Below, piece after piece: positions 14,154 through 23,475 of a stretch of DNA of 38,978 nt. The notes beneath the pieces were generated by a model that saw nothing but the letters and a program-made list of their open reading frames with translations, searched no databases and was not told where the DNA came from. Location: positions 1 through 38,978 of the forward strand of contig JALVWQ010000034.1 in assembly GCA_027034975.1 (NCBI GenBank), written 5' to 3'. Both the position numbers and the translations under genes were made by a program. Source of the DNA: Campylobacteraceae bacterium (lineage in GTDB: Bacteria > Campylobacterota > Campylobacteria > Campylobacterales > Sulfurovaceae). The stretch's first letter is position 1. Each line of letters starts with the position of its first letter.

Positions 14154-14239
14154 GAGGGTGAAGGTTGAAGAGCGAAGGGTGAAGATATCTTATTAAGTTT
14201 TTATCTTTAAACTCCTCTCCTTCCCCTTCTTCCTTCAAG
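14154..14239. repeat. Heptad repeat array, purine block and facing pyrimidine block
   Basis: GAGGGTG, AAGGTTG, AAGAGCG and AAGGGTG run in exact 7-bp phase from 14154 to 14181. About 30 bp further on, a pyrimidine-rich block (14212-14239: CTCCTCT, CCTTCCC, CTTCTTC, CTTCAAG) is similar on the opposite strand, so the two can partly pair. It ends 11 bp from the stop codon of the RND pump's second ORF. It fills the 160-bp gap to efp. Confidence 0.5.
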
Positions 14240-14250
14240 CTATTTATAAT

Positions 14251-15981
14251 TTATCTCGTGATCGAGATATTTTTAGGGTCATGGTGAATTGGATTTTCAT
14301 CATCAAGCTCCATAGCTTTTGCATTATCTAAGAGTACTGGAACAAAAATAAGCGATACAAAGACCGCCGCGACTGTACCAGAGATAAGTGCAACACCAAG
14401 GCCACCAAATACTGGGTCGCTCGCAAGAAGGGCAGAACCTAAGATAATTGCAACTGCAGTTAGGGCAATTGGTTTTGCTCTAGTAGCAGAAGAGACTGCT
14501 ATGGCTCTTCTCTTTTCTAGCCCTTTACTCTCCATCAAAGACTTTGCAAAGTCGATAAGAAGTAGAGAGTTTCTTGAACTAATACCCATAAGGGCAATAA
14601 ATCCAATAAGCGATGTTGCAGTTAAGAAGAATACATCTTCTGTTACTAAATCTGCAACCCAGTGCCCAACAATTACACCAATAATTGAGAGGAAACTTCC
14701 TGCCAATACAATACCACTAAGAGCAAAGCTCTTATAGTAAATAACAAGTAGTAAGAAGATAAGTATCAATGCACCAATAAATGCACCACCTAGATCTCTA
14801 AATGTATCAAGTGATACCTTCATCTCTCCATCCCATCTAAGGAGATACCTCTTACCCTCTTTACTCGTTAAGTGCAAATCGAACATATAGGTACTCATGC
14901 CAGGCTCTTTTTCTACCTTATAACCAAGCTTTTCAAAGTGCTTTATCATTGCATCCCGTGCCTCCAGCAATGGATATACCTGAGACTCATTATCAGTCTC
15001 TGCAATAACATTAATCATTCGATTCAAATCTTTATGCATAATCATAGGAGTATTGTTTACCTCTTTAATATCCACAACTTCATTTAAAGATACAAGCATA
15101 CCTCTTTGGTTCATAAGATTCATAGATGACAGTTTTGCCTTTAAAGCCTCTAGTGATTTATTATCAAACTTCTTTGTCTTTGGATCGAGCGATAAGAATA
15201 TCTGAATTTGCCCAGCCTCATTTTTAGAGTTCTTATGAGCAACTGCCATCCCTTCAAAAGCTAGATATAAAATCTTATTTACCTGCTCAACACTTAACCC
15301 ACTTCTTGCAATCTTATCTTTGTTTGGAACAAGCTCATACTTTTTAAAAAGATCATCACTCATAATATCTACATCAACAACCTTTTTTGTTTTACTCAAC
15401 ACTTTTGCCGTCTCTGTTGATAGATAGCGAAGCTCTTTTAAGTCATCACCTGTAACCTCTACAACAATCGAAGCAAGTGTCGGAGGCCCTGCTGGTTGCT
15501 CGATAAGCTTAATTACAGTCCCTTTTACAAGCTTTTCGCAGCTCTCTTTTATTATTGGTCTTAGTCGGCTTACCATTACAAATGATTTCTCATCTCTTGT
15601 GTGCTTATCGGTTAAGTTTACAGAGATCTCAGCAACATTTTCGCTATTTTTCATCCCTGCACCCTTAACTAATCCTGCATAGTCAAGTGGAATCCCCTCG
15701 CCAATAAATTGCGACATATTTACAACTTCTTTCTCTTTTTTCAAAATATCAACTACACAAGTTGCAACCTTTTTTGTCTGCTCTTTCGAACTTCCTGTAG
15801 GTGTGTCGATATAGACAGAGAATGTATTTGCACTCTTCCCTGGAAGCATTCGTGCTTTCACTAAACCAGTAGGAATCATCAATACCGAAAGTGCTAAAGC
15901 AACGAGCGTTAAGACTATTACTAAGAACTTCCTACTTTTAGACTCTAAAATCCAATAAACTAAATTCTCTAATCTATGCAT
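14251..15981 (-). CDS. RND efflux pump, C-terminal half (separate ORF)
   Basis: 576 residues corresponding to the second half of an AcrB-like RND transporter. A transmembrane helix near residues 20-40 (equivalent to TM7) is followed by a large periplasmic loop (about 45-390) and a five-helix membrane bundle. The bundle includes SLIGFIALMGISSRNSLLLI, the usual TM10-11 signature. Proton-motive export with the adaptor and TolC-like protein is the family role. Its ATG overlaps the stop of the N-terminal half by one base (TAATG). Both halves together are 1121 residues, close to an intact RND pump, so this looks like a clean gene split rather than decay. Confidence 0.9.
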   Translation of the reverse strand: MHRLENLVYWILESKSRKFLVIVLTLVALALSVLMIPTGLVKARMLPGKSANTFSVYIDTPTGSSKEQTKKVATCVVDILKKEKEVVNMSQFIGEGIPLDYAGLVKGAGMKNSENVAEISVNLTDKHTRDEKSFVMVSRLRPIIKESCEKLVKGTVIKLIEQPAGPPTLASIVVEVTGDDLKELRYLSTETAKVLSKTKKVVDVDIMSDDLFKKYELVPNKDKIARSGLSVEQVNKILYLAFEGMAVAHKNSKNEAGQIQIFLSLDPKTKKFDNKSLEALKAKLSSMNLMNQRGMLVSLNEVVDIKEVNNTPMIMHKDLNRMINVIAETDNESQVYPLLEARDAMIKHFEKLGYKVEKEPGMSTYMFDLHLTSKEGKRYLLRWDGEMKVSLDTFRDLGGAFIGALILIFLLLVIYYKSFALSGIVLAGSFLSIIGVIVGHWVADLVTEDVFFLTATSLIGFIALMGISSRNSLLLIDFAKSLMESKGLEKRRAIAVSSATRAKPIALTAVAIILGSALLASDPVFGGLGVALISGTVAAVFVSLIFVPVLLDNAKAMELDDENPIHHDPKNISITR

Positions 15982-17618
15982 TACTTCGCCTCCTTCTCTA
16001 CAGGACAGTGCGGATGTTTATGTTCTGGTTTTTTGAGTAGTTTTCTACTTAAATATGGTGTAAATATATATGCCACAAAGAGCGACGCAATAAGTGCAAC
16101 TGGAACATTAAGCGGAATTGGCTTCATAAACGATCCCATCATCCCCCCAACAAACGCCATTGGAACCATCGTTAAGATAATTGCTAGCGTTGCAATGTTT
16201 GTTGGTGCCCCAATCTCATCAGTCGCCTCTACAAGTAACTCATCCATATCTTTACAATCTACATCGTGTGCGTGGAGGTGTCTGTGGATATTCTCGATAA
16301 CAATAATTGCAGCATCCACAAGTAATCCAAGTGAAAGCAAGAATGCAAAGAGTGTAATACGGTTAATTGTCTGCCCTGTAATATAGGCAACAAAAAGCGT
16401 AACTGCCAAAATTGCTGGTACGGTAAAGGTAACAATAATAGACTCTTTGAATCCAAGAGCAAATACAAGCATAACTGCAATAATTAAAATTGTTATAACT
16501 AAGTGATGCACGAGCTCATTAACCGCTTCGTTTGCTCTTTTACCATAATCTCTTGTTACAATATATCCTATCCCTTCTTTCTCAAGTATTGGTCTATACT
16601 CTTCTAAAAGCTTTTCAACATCTTGAGCAACAAAAACAGCATTTGTTCCAGCAAGCTTTGCAATGGTTAGAGTAACTTGCTCTTTTTCTGGTAAAAAGTC
16701 ACCATACTCTTTATGCTCCTCCTCTTCGCTCCCCTTTTTGACCTCTCGCATATCTAAGTAGGCTGTTTTAAAGTTTTGGTAATCGATTCCTCTCTCAACC
16801 TTTGCTACATCTCTTAGGTATATTGGGCTTCCCATATATTGAGCAACAATAATACTCTTTACATCCTCTACACTCTCGATAGCATTTTTAACACCAAAGA
16901 TTAAGAGTTTATTATCTTTCGTTCTTCCTTTAACATCAGGCACATCAACAGCAACCGATTGGATCGCCTTCATAATCTGCCCCAAAGAGAGGTTATATGC
17001 TGAAAGCTTATTCAGATCAACATCCACATTAAACTGCGGCTTATGGGAACCTTTCAGTGTTGTTTTTGCCACATTTTTAATAGCATTTACTTTTTGTTGA
17101 AGCTTACGGATAATTTCATACATCTTTTCATAATCTGCTTTGCTTCCCTCTTTCGGATAAAAAGCAACTGTTACAATCGGAATATCAATATCAATATCAA
17201 ATGGTTTTACAAGTGGCTGCATTGTCCCTTTTGGCATCTGGTCCATATTTTGCATAACCTTATCGTAAAGCTTTAGGTTTGCATCTTCACGCCGTTCACC
17301 AATCTTATAGACAACATTGACAATACCAACATTATCCATAGCCATACCGTAGATATGATCAATCCCTTTAATCTCTCTAAGTTTTCTCTCTAATGGCTCT
17401 ACAATAACCTTCTCTACCTCTGGTGCCTTAGCTCCAGGAAGTGGCACAATTACAGCACCCCCACTAATTGCAATTTGTGGATCCTCCTCTCTTGGCATCA
17501 CCTGCAATGAGATAAATCCAAGCAGTAAGAGTGCTATACCTAAAATTGAGGTTAAAGGATTCTTTAAAAACCCTGCTGCTAACTTACCAGCCCAATCTTT
17601 TGGTTTATAGTTTAACAT
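15981..17618 (-). CDS. RND efflux pump, N-terminal half (separate ORF)
   Basis: 545 residues: TM1 (about 23-40), the first periplasmic porter/docking loop (about 45-375), then helices TM2-TM6. The membrane part carries LLSLGLLVDAAIIVIENIHR, the TM4 signature; the aspartate pair usual for proton relay in HAE pumps is reduced to DAA, so only one acidic residue is present. The C-terminal tail is rich in His and Cys (HKHPHCPVEKEAK) and cytoplasmic, possibly metal-binding but unproven. It lies 11 bp after the adaptor gene and overlaps the C-terminal half by one base. Drug, solvent or metal export cannot be decided from sequence. Confidence 0.9.
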   Translation of the reverse strand: MLNYKPKDWAGKLAAGFLKNPLTSILGIALLLLGFISLQVMPREEDPQIAISGGAVIVPLPGAKAPEVEKVIVEPLERKLREIKGIDHIYGMAMDNVGIVNVVYKIGERREDANLKLYDKVMQNMDQMPKGTMQPLVKPFDIDIDIPIVTVAFYPKEGSKADYEKMYEIIRKLQQKVNAIKNVAKTTLKGSHKPQFNVDVDLNKLSAYNLSLGQIMKAIQSVAVDVPDVKGRTKDNKLLIFGVKNAIESVEDVKSIIVAQYMGSPIYLRDVAKVERGIDYQNFKTAYLDMREVKKGSEEEEHKEYGDFLPEKEQVTLTIAKLAGTNAVFVAQDVEKLLEEYRPILEKEGIGYIVTRDYGKRANEAVNELVHHLVITILIIAVMLVFALGFKESIIVTFTVPAILAVTLFVAYITGQTINRITLFAFLLSLGLLVDAAIIVIENIHRHLHAHDVDCKDMDELLVEATDEIGAPTNIATLAIILTMVPMAFVGGMMGSFMKPIPLNVPVALIASLFVAYIFTPYLSRKLLKKPEHKHPHCPVEKEAK

Positions 17619-17629
17619 TGGCTATACTC

Positions 17630-18427
17630 CTACTTATCATCTAAAAAGACTTTTGCATACATTCCTGGGAATACAGATTTACCCTTTTTATCAAATTTAA
17701 TTTTAATCTTAAATTTGTGTGTCATTGGATTTGAGTTTGGAATAATAGAGGTAATTTCACCCTCTCCTTTATAGCCAACAGAAGGAATTTCAATTTTTAC
17801 CTTTTTCCCAATTTTTGCATAGCGTAAATTAGACTCACTAATCTCTGTCATTATTTTTAAATCGCTCAAATCTGTTAAAACTAGTGCTGGCATACCTGGA
17901 ATTTGAATCTCTCCCTCTTTTGCTCTCTTCATTACAATTACACCATCATTTGGAGCTTTAATCTTTAAATACTTATATTGATTCAAAACACTTGTCTTTT
18001 GTGCTTGTGCTTGTGCTACCTGCTCTTTTGCTAACTTTACCATATCTTTCATATTTTTTGCAGCCAACTCTAAATTCTCTAATTGAAATTTAGAAACCAT
18101 ACCCTTCTTATAGAGTCTCTTATTTCTAGCAAGATTTGTTAATACATTATTGAGCTGGTTCTCATTCATCTGTAAAGCCAATCTTGCTTGATTGATTGCT
18201 AAATCAACCTGTCTCTCTGCCGCTTGAATCTCTTTTGAATCAATCTCATAAAGCAGATCACCCTTTTTTACTATATCTCCTTCACTCACTTTCATATTCT
18301 TAATAAAACCCATATATCTACTTGTAATCATCTTCTGATTATCTGATACTACTGAACCACTCAACTCAATTTGTGCTGCAAAGATTGAACTAATTGTTAA
18401 TAATACTCCAAATACTATCTTTCTCAT
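17630..18427 (-). CDS. RND efflux periplasmic adaptor (membrane fusion protein)
   Basis: 265 residues with a signal peptide (MRKIVFGVLLTISSIFA). The HlyD/AcrA layout follows: a first lipoyl half (GFIKNMKVSEGDIVKKGDLL near 40-59), an alpha-helical hairpin rich in Q, N and A (about 65-150), a second lipoyl half (LKIKAPNDGVIVMKRAKEG) and beta-barrel strands. It is shorter than AcrA (about 370 residues) and lacks much of the membrane-proximal domain, like compact adaptors of this phylum. It should bridge the RND pump and the TolC-like channel. It begins 9 bp after the channel gene and ends 11 bp before the pump. Confidence 0.92.
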   Translation of the reverse strand: MRKIVFGVLLTISSIFAAQIELSGSVVSDNQKMITSRYMGFIKNMKVSEGDIVKKGDLLYEIDSKEIQAAERQVDLAINQARLALQMNENQLNNVLTNLARNKRLYKKGMVSKFQLENLELAAKNMKDMVKLAKEQVAQAQAQKTSVLNQYKYLKIKAPNDGVIVMKRAKEGEIQIPGMPALVLTDLSDLKIMTEISESNLRYAKIGKKVKIEIPSVGYKGEGEITSIIPNSNPMTHKFKIKIKFDKKGKSVFPGMYAKVFLDDK

Positions 18428-18436
18428 TCTTACTCC

Positions 18437-19867
18437 TTATCCATTAATTAATTTTTGTAATGCTAAAATTTTCTCGTTTCTCTCATTTTTCACTTTTAAG
18501 AGCTTCAGTAGCATCTCTATCTCTTTTGACTGCTTAATTAAAAGATCGGTAATAGTTGTGATCCCCTCTCTATACTTCTCTCTATAAGTTAAAAATACCT
18601 TATGTGCAAACTTATACTGTTTCGCAAAGCTTCTTACTCTCGCAGAGAGACTACGAATTTCAGATTGCAACTTTTGAGCCTTAAGCCACATACCCTTTTT
18701 TGCAAGTTTCACTTGAGCTGCAACCTTTAATCTATTCAATTTGGCTTTCTCTAAACTCGCCTTATCTGCACCCCCATTAAAGAGATTCCAAGTTGCTTGT
18801 ACACCAACTGTATAGAAATCTTTTTTCGCGATACTTTCAGGAACCAACTTATTATCAGCATATCCATACTCAGCAAATGCTCCAACCTTAGGCAAAAACT
18901 TAGACTTCTCAACAGCTACAGCATCTTTTGTAATCTCTAATCCTAACTTTGCCTTTGCAACATCTAAACTTCTCTCCTCTACTATCTCTTTTGTTACAGT
19001 TGGTTGATGTGGTGCCTTTCTTGGTGCTCTTACAGAATCTACTTCTCTATTCAGCAAGAAAGAGAGAAATTGATACGCAAGCTTCTTATTTAATCTTGCC
19101 TGATCAAGCATCGCTTCAACTTCAGCTAATTTAGCATCAACCTCTAAATAGTCTGTCTCAATAGCATAACCCTCTTTTTGCATCTCTTTAATAATCTTTT
19201 TTAATTTTCGAATATTCTTTTTTATATTGTAGAGATTTGAGATATAGTTATTTACTAAGCCAATATTATAAAATGTCTTTTTAAGCTCAAATCGTTTAAG
19301 ACTACGCACCTTTGCTGTATCAAGTTTACTCATCTCATAGAGCTTTGTTGTGATCTTTTTATAGTTTGTGAGCATACCACCTGTAAAGAGAGGGATCTTA
19401 AAAGTCGCCTTGGTAATATAGTGGTTACGAGCTTTTGGGTAGTTTAAGGCTTTTGGCTCTATAGCTAAGATCTTTGCACCATTTTGAGCCAATCCTTGCG
19501 AAAATGTAGCGAAGTTTGGAACACCCCCATTCATCATAGCCGACTGCTGCACACCTTGACCAAGAGCACCCATAAAGTCTGCAAAACCAAAATCTGCAAA
19601 AGATGCCTCTCTACTTTGTACCTTAAAGCCAAAGACATTCCCTGCATCATTTGATCGTAATGCACTCACCGAGATATCAAGTGTACCATAGTTTTTGGCA
19701 TTTACTACTGCAATATCTAACTTTTTCATCATCTCTTCATAGCGAGCTACCTCTATCTCTAGGTTACTACGATCTAGAAGATCAAGTGCCTCTACAAGTG
19801 TTAAGTTTTTAATACCTGCACTGAGCTCTAGTGTCGCTAGAATCAATAGTGTAAATATAATCTTCAT
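18437..19867 (-). CDS. TolC-family outer membrane efflux protein
   Basis: 476 residues with a signal peptide (about 1-17, ending LELSAG). TolC-type internal duplication is visible: LTLVEALDLLDRSNLEIEVARYEEMMKK near the start, and a second copy around 300-330 (VEERSLDVAKAKLGLEITK). Both halves are long amphipathic helices with LAKKGMWLKAQKL-type heptads, and AFAEYGYADN and ATWNLFNGG mark the barrel strands. It forms the outer-membrane exit duct of the efflux system and is the first gene of a TolC-adaptor-pump operon. The region upstream is A/T-rich and holds a Fur-like inverted repeat. Confidence 0.92.
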   Translation of the reverse strand: MKIIFTLLILATLELSAGIKNLTLVEALDLLDRSNLEIEVARYEEMMKKLDIAVVNAKNYGTLDISVSALRSNDAGNVFGFKVQSREASFADFGFADFMGALGQGVQQSAMMNGGVPNFATFSQGLAQNGAKILAIEPKALNYPKARNHYITKATFKIPLFTGGMLTNYKKITTKLYEMSKLDTAKVRSLKRFELKKTFYNIGLVNNYISNLYNIKKNIRKLKKIIKEMQKEGYAIETDYLEVDAKLAEVEAMLDQARLNKKLAYQFLSFLLNREVDSVRAPRKAPHQPTVTKEIVEERSLDVAKAKLGLEITKDAVAVEKSKFLPKVGAFAEYGYADNKLVPESIAKKDFYTVGVQATWNLFNGGADKASLEKAKLNRLKVAAQVKLAKKGMWLKAQKLQSEIRSLSARVRSFAKQYKFAHKVFLTYREKYREGITTITDLLIKQSKEIEMLLKLLKVKNERNEKILALQKLING

Positions 19868-19945
19868 CTACAACCCTTATCTTAAAATTTAAAAGCAATA
19901 TTAACATAAAATAAATATTTTTCAATTAAAACAGCTATATTATGC

Positions 19946-19964
19946 AATAATATTGATAATTATT
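19946..19964. promoter_or_regulatory. Fur-box-like inverted repeat upstream of the efflux operon
   Basis: AATAAT at 19946-19951 and ATTATT at 19959-19964 flank ATTGATA, a 19-bp near-palindrome similar in length and base order to Fur sites (GATAAT/ATTATC). It lies about 80 bp upstream of the TolC-like gene. The surrounding 207-bp gap is so A/T-rich that chance occurrence is quite possible. Confidence 0.25.
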
Positions 19965-20045
19965 TACACACTATCTATTTTACTTAAAAAGTATATAAAT
20001 AACTAATAATATTATGCTATAAAATTCTATAATAGCTAGAAGACT

Positions 20046-20068
20046 AAAAGAAGCATATAGCTTCTCTT
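20046..20068 (-). terminator. serA rho-independent terminator
   Basis: Read on the - strand after the serA stop, AGAAGC-TATAT-GCTTCT forms a 6-bp perfect stem, extendable by further A-U and G-U pairs, followed by TTTT. Its position 10 bp past the stop fits the end of the pheS-to-serA gene string. Confidence 0.65.
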
Positions 20069-20074
20069 ATAGTA

Positions 20075-21667
20075 TTAAAGTGTTGCTGTTCTTACGCTTA
20101 AACAGGCTGGAAGTTCAGAAAGCTCTTTGAGTAAATCTTTACTAATTGGCTGATCAACCTTAATAACGGCTAATGCTTCACCTTTCTCATTTCTGCCTAA
20201 TCTAAAGTCAGAGATATTTATATTATATTTTGCAATAATAGTACCAACTGAACCTATTACTCCAGGCTCATCACTATTTTTAAAGAGAATTAATCTCCCT
20301 TTTGGCTCAAGATCAAGCGTGTGTCCGTCGATCTCCACAACTCTTTGGATAGTATTCTCTAAAACAGTTGCACTAATTTTAATGACTGATCCACTTTTTG
20401 TAGTTAGTTTAAGAGTTACTAAATTCTCAAAGCCACTCTTACTTTTTGACTTTTCACTCTCTATAGTAATCCCACGCTCTTTTGCGATATACTCAGCATT
20501 TACATAGTTTATCTGATCAGCTAACGACTCTTTTAATACGCCAACCGTTGCAAAAGTAGTAAGTGAATCACGCAGTTCATCTATCGGACCATCAGTAATC
20601 ACTTGAATAGCTTGAATACCACTCTTTGTTACTTGTGCTGCCATATTTCCTATCTTTTGTACGAGCTCAAGATATGGTCGTGCAAATTCAGGTAGTTCAT
20701 TCTCTTTAATTGGTAAATTAAGGGCATTTGGATACGAAATACCTCTTGCAGCTGCTATTGCATTCTCTGCAGCTTGAATAGCAATATTTCTTTGCGACTC
20801 TCTTGTATTTGCACCTAAGTGTGGTGTAACGGTTACATTATCTAAATCAAGAAGTGGATGATCAGTTGCTGGCTCTTTATTGAATACATCAATACCAGCC
20901 ATAGCAATCTTTCCACTCTTTAACCCTTCGACAAGTGCCTCTTCGTTATAGAGTCCACCACGAGCACAGTTAATTAAGATAACTCCATCTTTCATCTTGG
21001 CAATCTCTTCTTTGCCAATCATATCGATTGTCTCTTCTGTTTTTGGTGTATGGATAGTTATAATATCACACGCTAAAATATCTTCGAAATTTTGCGTATA
21101 CTCAATATCTAAAGATGTAGCCTTACTTGGATCAATATATGGGTCGTAAGTTACCACATCCATTTCAAACGCTTTTGCTCTCACTGCAACTCGAGATCCA
21201 ATATTTCCAAAACCAATGACACCAAGTCGCTTACCTTTCAACTCAGTACCATACCAATCTTGGCGTCTCCAGATTCTATCGAGCTTTAAATTGTTATGAG
21301 CATATGGGAATTGCCGCACACAAGAGAGCATATGGGTCATTGTAAGCTCAACTGCAGCAATTGTATTTGCAGTTGGAACATTCATTACAACAATTCCTTT
21401 TTTACTACAGCCATCAATATCTACATTATCAACACCAACACCTGCTCTTACAATCGCTTTTAAATTCTTCGCATGCTCTAAAAGATAGCTATCAACATCT
21501 GTTGAGCTTCGAGTAATAATTACATCAGCATCAACAATTACCTCTTCTACTAGCCTATCTTTCGGTTCATCTGCAGCATTAATATACTCTATATCGTGAG
21601 CAGACTCCAATATATCGAGTCCACTCTGATGGATATGGTCGCAAACTACAATTTTATGCTTCGTCAT
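20075..21667 (-). CDS. serA: D-3-phosphoglycerate dehydrogenase
   Basis: The first committed enzyme of serine synthesis (3-phosphoglycerate to phosphohydroxypyruvate, NAD-linked), 530 residues. This is the long form. The substrate- and NAD-binding domains carry GFGNIG at 152-157 and the catalytic triad R236, E265 and H283 (TPHLGANT). An intervening ASB domain (about 320-450) is followed by a C-terminal ACT domain (about 455-530, GRLILFKNSDEPGVIGSVGT), where serine feedback acts in relatives. It starts 12 bp after rpsA and is followed by a good terminator, so it is the last gene of the pheS-pheT-aroA-ispH-rpsA-serA series. Confidence 0.97.
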   Translation of the reverse strand: MTKHKIVVCDHIHQSGLDILESAHDIEYINAADEPKDRLVEEVIVDADVIITRSSTDVDSYLLEHAKNLKAIVRAGVGVDNVDIDGCSKKGIVVMNVPTANTIAAVELTMTHMLSCVRQFPYAHNNLKLDRIWRRQDWYGTELKGKRLGVIGFGNIGSRVAVRAKAFEMDVVTYDPYIDPSKATSLDIEYTQNFEDILACDIITIHTPKTEETIDMIGKEEIAKMKDGVILINCARGGLYNEEALVEGLKSGKIAMAGIDVFNKEPATDHPLLDLDNVTVTPHLGANTRESQRNIAIQAAENAIAAARGISYPNALNLPIKENELPEFARPYLELVQKIGNMAAQVTKSGIQAIQVITDGPIDELRDSLTTFATVGVLKESLADQINYVNAEYIAKERGITIESEKSKSKSGFENLVTLKLTTKSGSVIKISATVLENTIQRVVEIDGHTLDLEPKGRLILFKNSDEPGVIGSVGTIIAKYNINISDFRLGRNEKGEALAVIKVDQPISKDLLKELSELPACLSVRTATL

Positions 21668-21679
21668 TGACTATCCTAA

Positions 21680-23335
21680 TTACTTAAGTTCATCTTTAAG
21701 AAGATCACCTAACTTCATAGAGCTATCATCACTATACTTTGCAAGTGCCTCTTTCTCTTTTTGACGCTCTAGTCTCTTCACAGAAGCTCTAATTCTATCT
21801 TTCTTCGCATCGATAAACACCAATACGGCAGTAATCTTTTGCCCCTTCTCAATCTCTTCCTCTTTTAACGGAGCTAAATCTTCTGTTCTAATCAGTGCGT
21901 CTACACCCTCATCTAAAGAGATAAAGACACCAAAATCTTTTTTATCTTTTACAGTTCCTTCTACAATATCACCTACTTTATGGTTAGCTGCAAAGAGTTC
22001 CGCTGGAGACTGCTCTAGCTCTTTTTTACTTAAAGATACCTTTCCATTCTCAGTATCAATACCGATAATCTTTACCTCTACTTCATCACCAACACTTACA
22101 ATATCTTTACACTTTTTACTCTTATCCCAAGAGCACTCTTGGTTATGAAGCAACCCTTCTATCTCTCCAAGCTTTACAAAAGCTCCAAAATCAGTTACCG
22201 ATGATACAGTCCCTTTTACTGTATCACCAACTTTGTGTGATGCTGCAAAGTTCTCAATAGGCTTTGGCAAAAGGTTTTTCAAACTTACACGCAGTCTCTT
22301 ATTCTCTTTATCGATCTCAATAATCTCAACATCAACCTCTTGACCAACCTCTAAATAATCCTTAGGGTGTTTTACATTTTTATCCCAAGAGATCTCAGAA
22401 ACATGCAAGAATGCCTCTAAATCTTCTCCAAGATCAACAAAGGCACCATATGGTTCGATATTGCTTACATTTACTTTAATTGCATCACCAACTTCGATAA
22501 TTTCATCAATCTTATCCCATGGATTAGATGTTGCAGCCTTAATAGAGAGTGAAAGGTGTCTCTTCTTCTTATCGTAATCTAACATTACTACATCTACTTC
22601 ATCACCCTCACTATAGTATTTTGCTGGGTTTACAGGCCCCTTATGTGAGATTTCAGAATAGTGTACTAGACCATCAACTCCACCCACATCTACAAACATA
22701 CCATAACTAGTAATTTTCTTCACAACTCCTTTTACAGGCTCCTTCGCATTAGCAATCTTATCGATCACCTCTTGCACTTTACCCTTCTCTCGTTCAATCA
22801 ACTCTTTACGAGAGACAACAACAGAACCGCTCTCTTTATCAACTTTTACAATTAGAGCTTTTACTTTCTTCCCAATTGGGTTTGTTTTATTGCTAATATA
22901 AGAGAGTGTTCTTGGCATAAAGAACTCTAAGCCATCACAATCTACAATAAAGCCACCCTTATTTTTTCTAACAATAGTACCCTCTACAATGTACTCTTGA
23001 GAGTCATCATACTCTGCAATAAATTCATCCATTGCAGCACGCTTTTTTGCGAGTTCATACGATACTATTGGTCTCTCACCTTTATGCCCAGTGATAACTA
23101 CATCGATCTCGTCACCCTCTTTAAAGCTAACATTCCCATCTTCATCTTTTAACTGATCAAGATTGATAATTGCCTCATTCTTACGCCCAATATCGATAAT
23201 CGCTTGATTATCCTCTTCACTAATACGTACAATTGTACCTTTTACTAAGTCGCTTCCGCTCTCCTCTTTTTTAAAAGACTCTTCGAGCATTGCTCCAAAA
23301 TCTACATCTTCAATTTCGATATCTTCGAATTTCAT
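21680..23335 (-). CDS. rpsA: Ribosomal protein S1
   Basis: 30S protein S1, which unfolds mRNA and helps initiation. With the start chosen here it has 551 residues and six S1/OB repeats: the first two divergent and ribosome-binding (from about 35 and 115), and the next four canonical, opening with G.V..I..YG.FVDVG-type strands. The frame is open 33 bases further to an ATG at 23368. That ATG coincides with a TATAAT, so its transcript would begin inside the supposed coding region. I therefore start at 23335 (MKFEDIEIEDVDFGAMLEES), where AGG lies upstream and homologues begin similarly. Confidence 0.96.
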   Translation of the reverse strand: MKFEDIEIEDVDFGAMLEESFKKEESGSDLVKGTIVRISEEDNQAIIDIGRKNEAIINLDQLKDEDGNVSFKEGDEIDVVITGHKGERPIVSYELAKKRAAMDEFIAEYDDSQEYIVEGTIVRKNKGGFIVDCDGLEFFMPRTLSYISNKTNPIGKKVKALIVKVDKESGSVVVSRKELIEREKGKVQEVIDKIANAKEPVKGVVKKITSYGMFVDVGGVDGLVHYSEISHKGPVNPAKYYSEGDEVDVVMLDYDKKKRHLSLSIKAATSNPWDKIDEIIEVGDAIKVNVSNIEPYGAFVDLGEDLEAFLHVSEISWDKNVKHPKDYLEVGQEVDVEIIEIDKENKRLRVSLKNLLPKPIENFAASHKVGDTVKGTVSSVTDFGAFVKLGEIEGLLHNQECSWDKSKKCKDIVSVGDEVEVKIIGIDTENGKVSLSKKELEQSPAELFAANHKVGDIVEGTVKDKKDFGVFISLDEGVDALIRTEDLAPLKEEEIEKGQKITAVLVFIDAKKDRIRASVKRLERQKEKEALAKYSDDSSMKLGDLLKDELK

Positions 23336-23366
23336 ATACCTATCCCTTTTACCAAATATGCCTAGC

Positions 23367-23372
23367 ATTATA
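23367..23372 (-). promoter_or_regulatory. rpsA -10 box
   Basis: A perfect TATAAT on the - strand, 32 bp upstream of the chosen rpsA start, within the 140-bp gap to ispH. It would give rpsA-serA its own high-level promoter inside the longer gene series. No TTGACA-like -35 is seen. Confidence 0.5.
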
Positions 23373-23475
23373 CTCTTTTTTGTTTAAATTGGATAGAAAT
23401 ATTCTAAAATAGAGAGAAATATCTTCGCTTCACATTCAAATGGTAATATCTTACAGAGTTTTTATTCTAGTTACA

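Noticed and set aside
14251-17618. Frameshifted RND pseudogene
   Set aside because: Both halves are intact, end and start with an ordinary TAATG coupling, and the break is at the domain boundary. A sequencing error remains possible and is noted in the findings.
20003-20046. CTA-rich stretch after serA as a heptad array
   Set aside because: Spacings are 14, 10, 9 and 8 bp, which show no constant period.
23336-23368. Upstream ATG giving an 11-residue longer S1
   Set aside because: The ATG overlaps a TATAAT box, so it would not be on the transcript from that promoter. The sequence MLGIFGKRDRY does not look like an S1 N-terminus.
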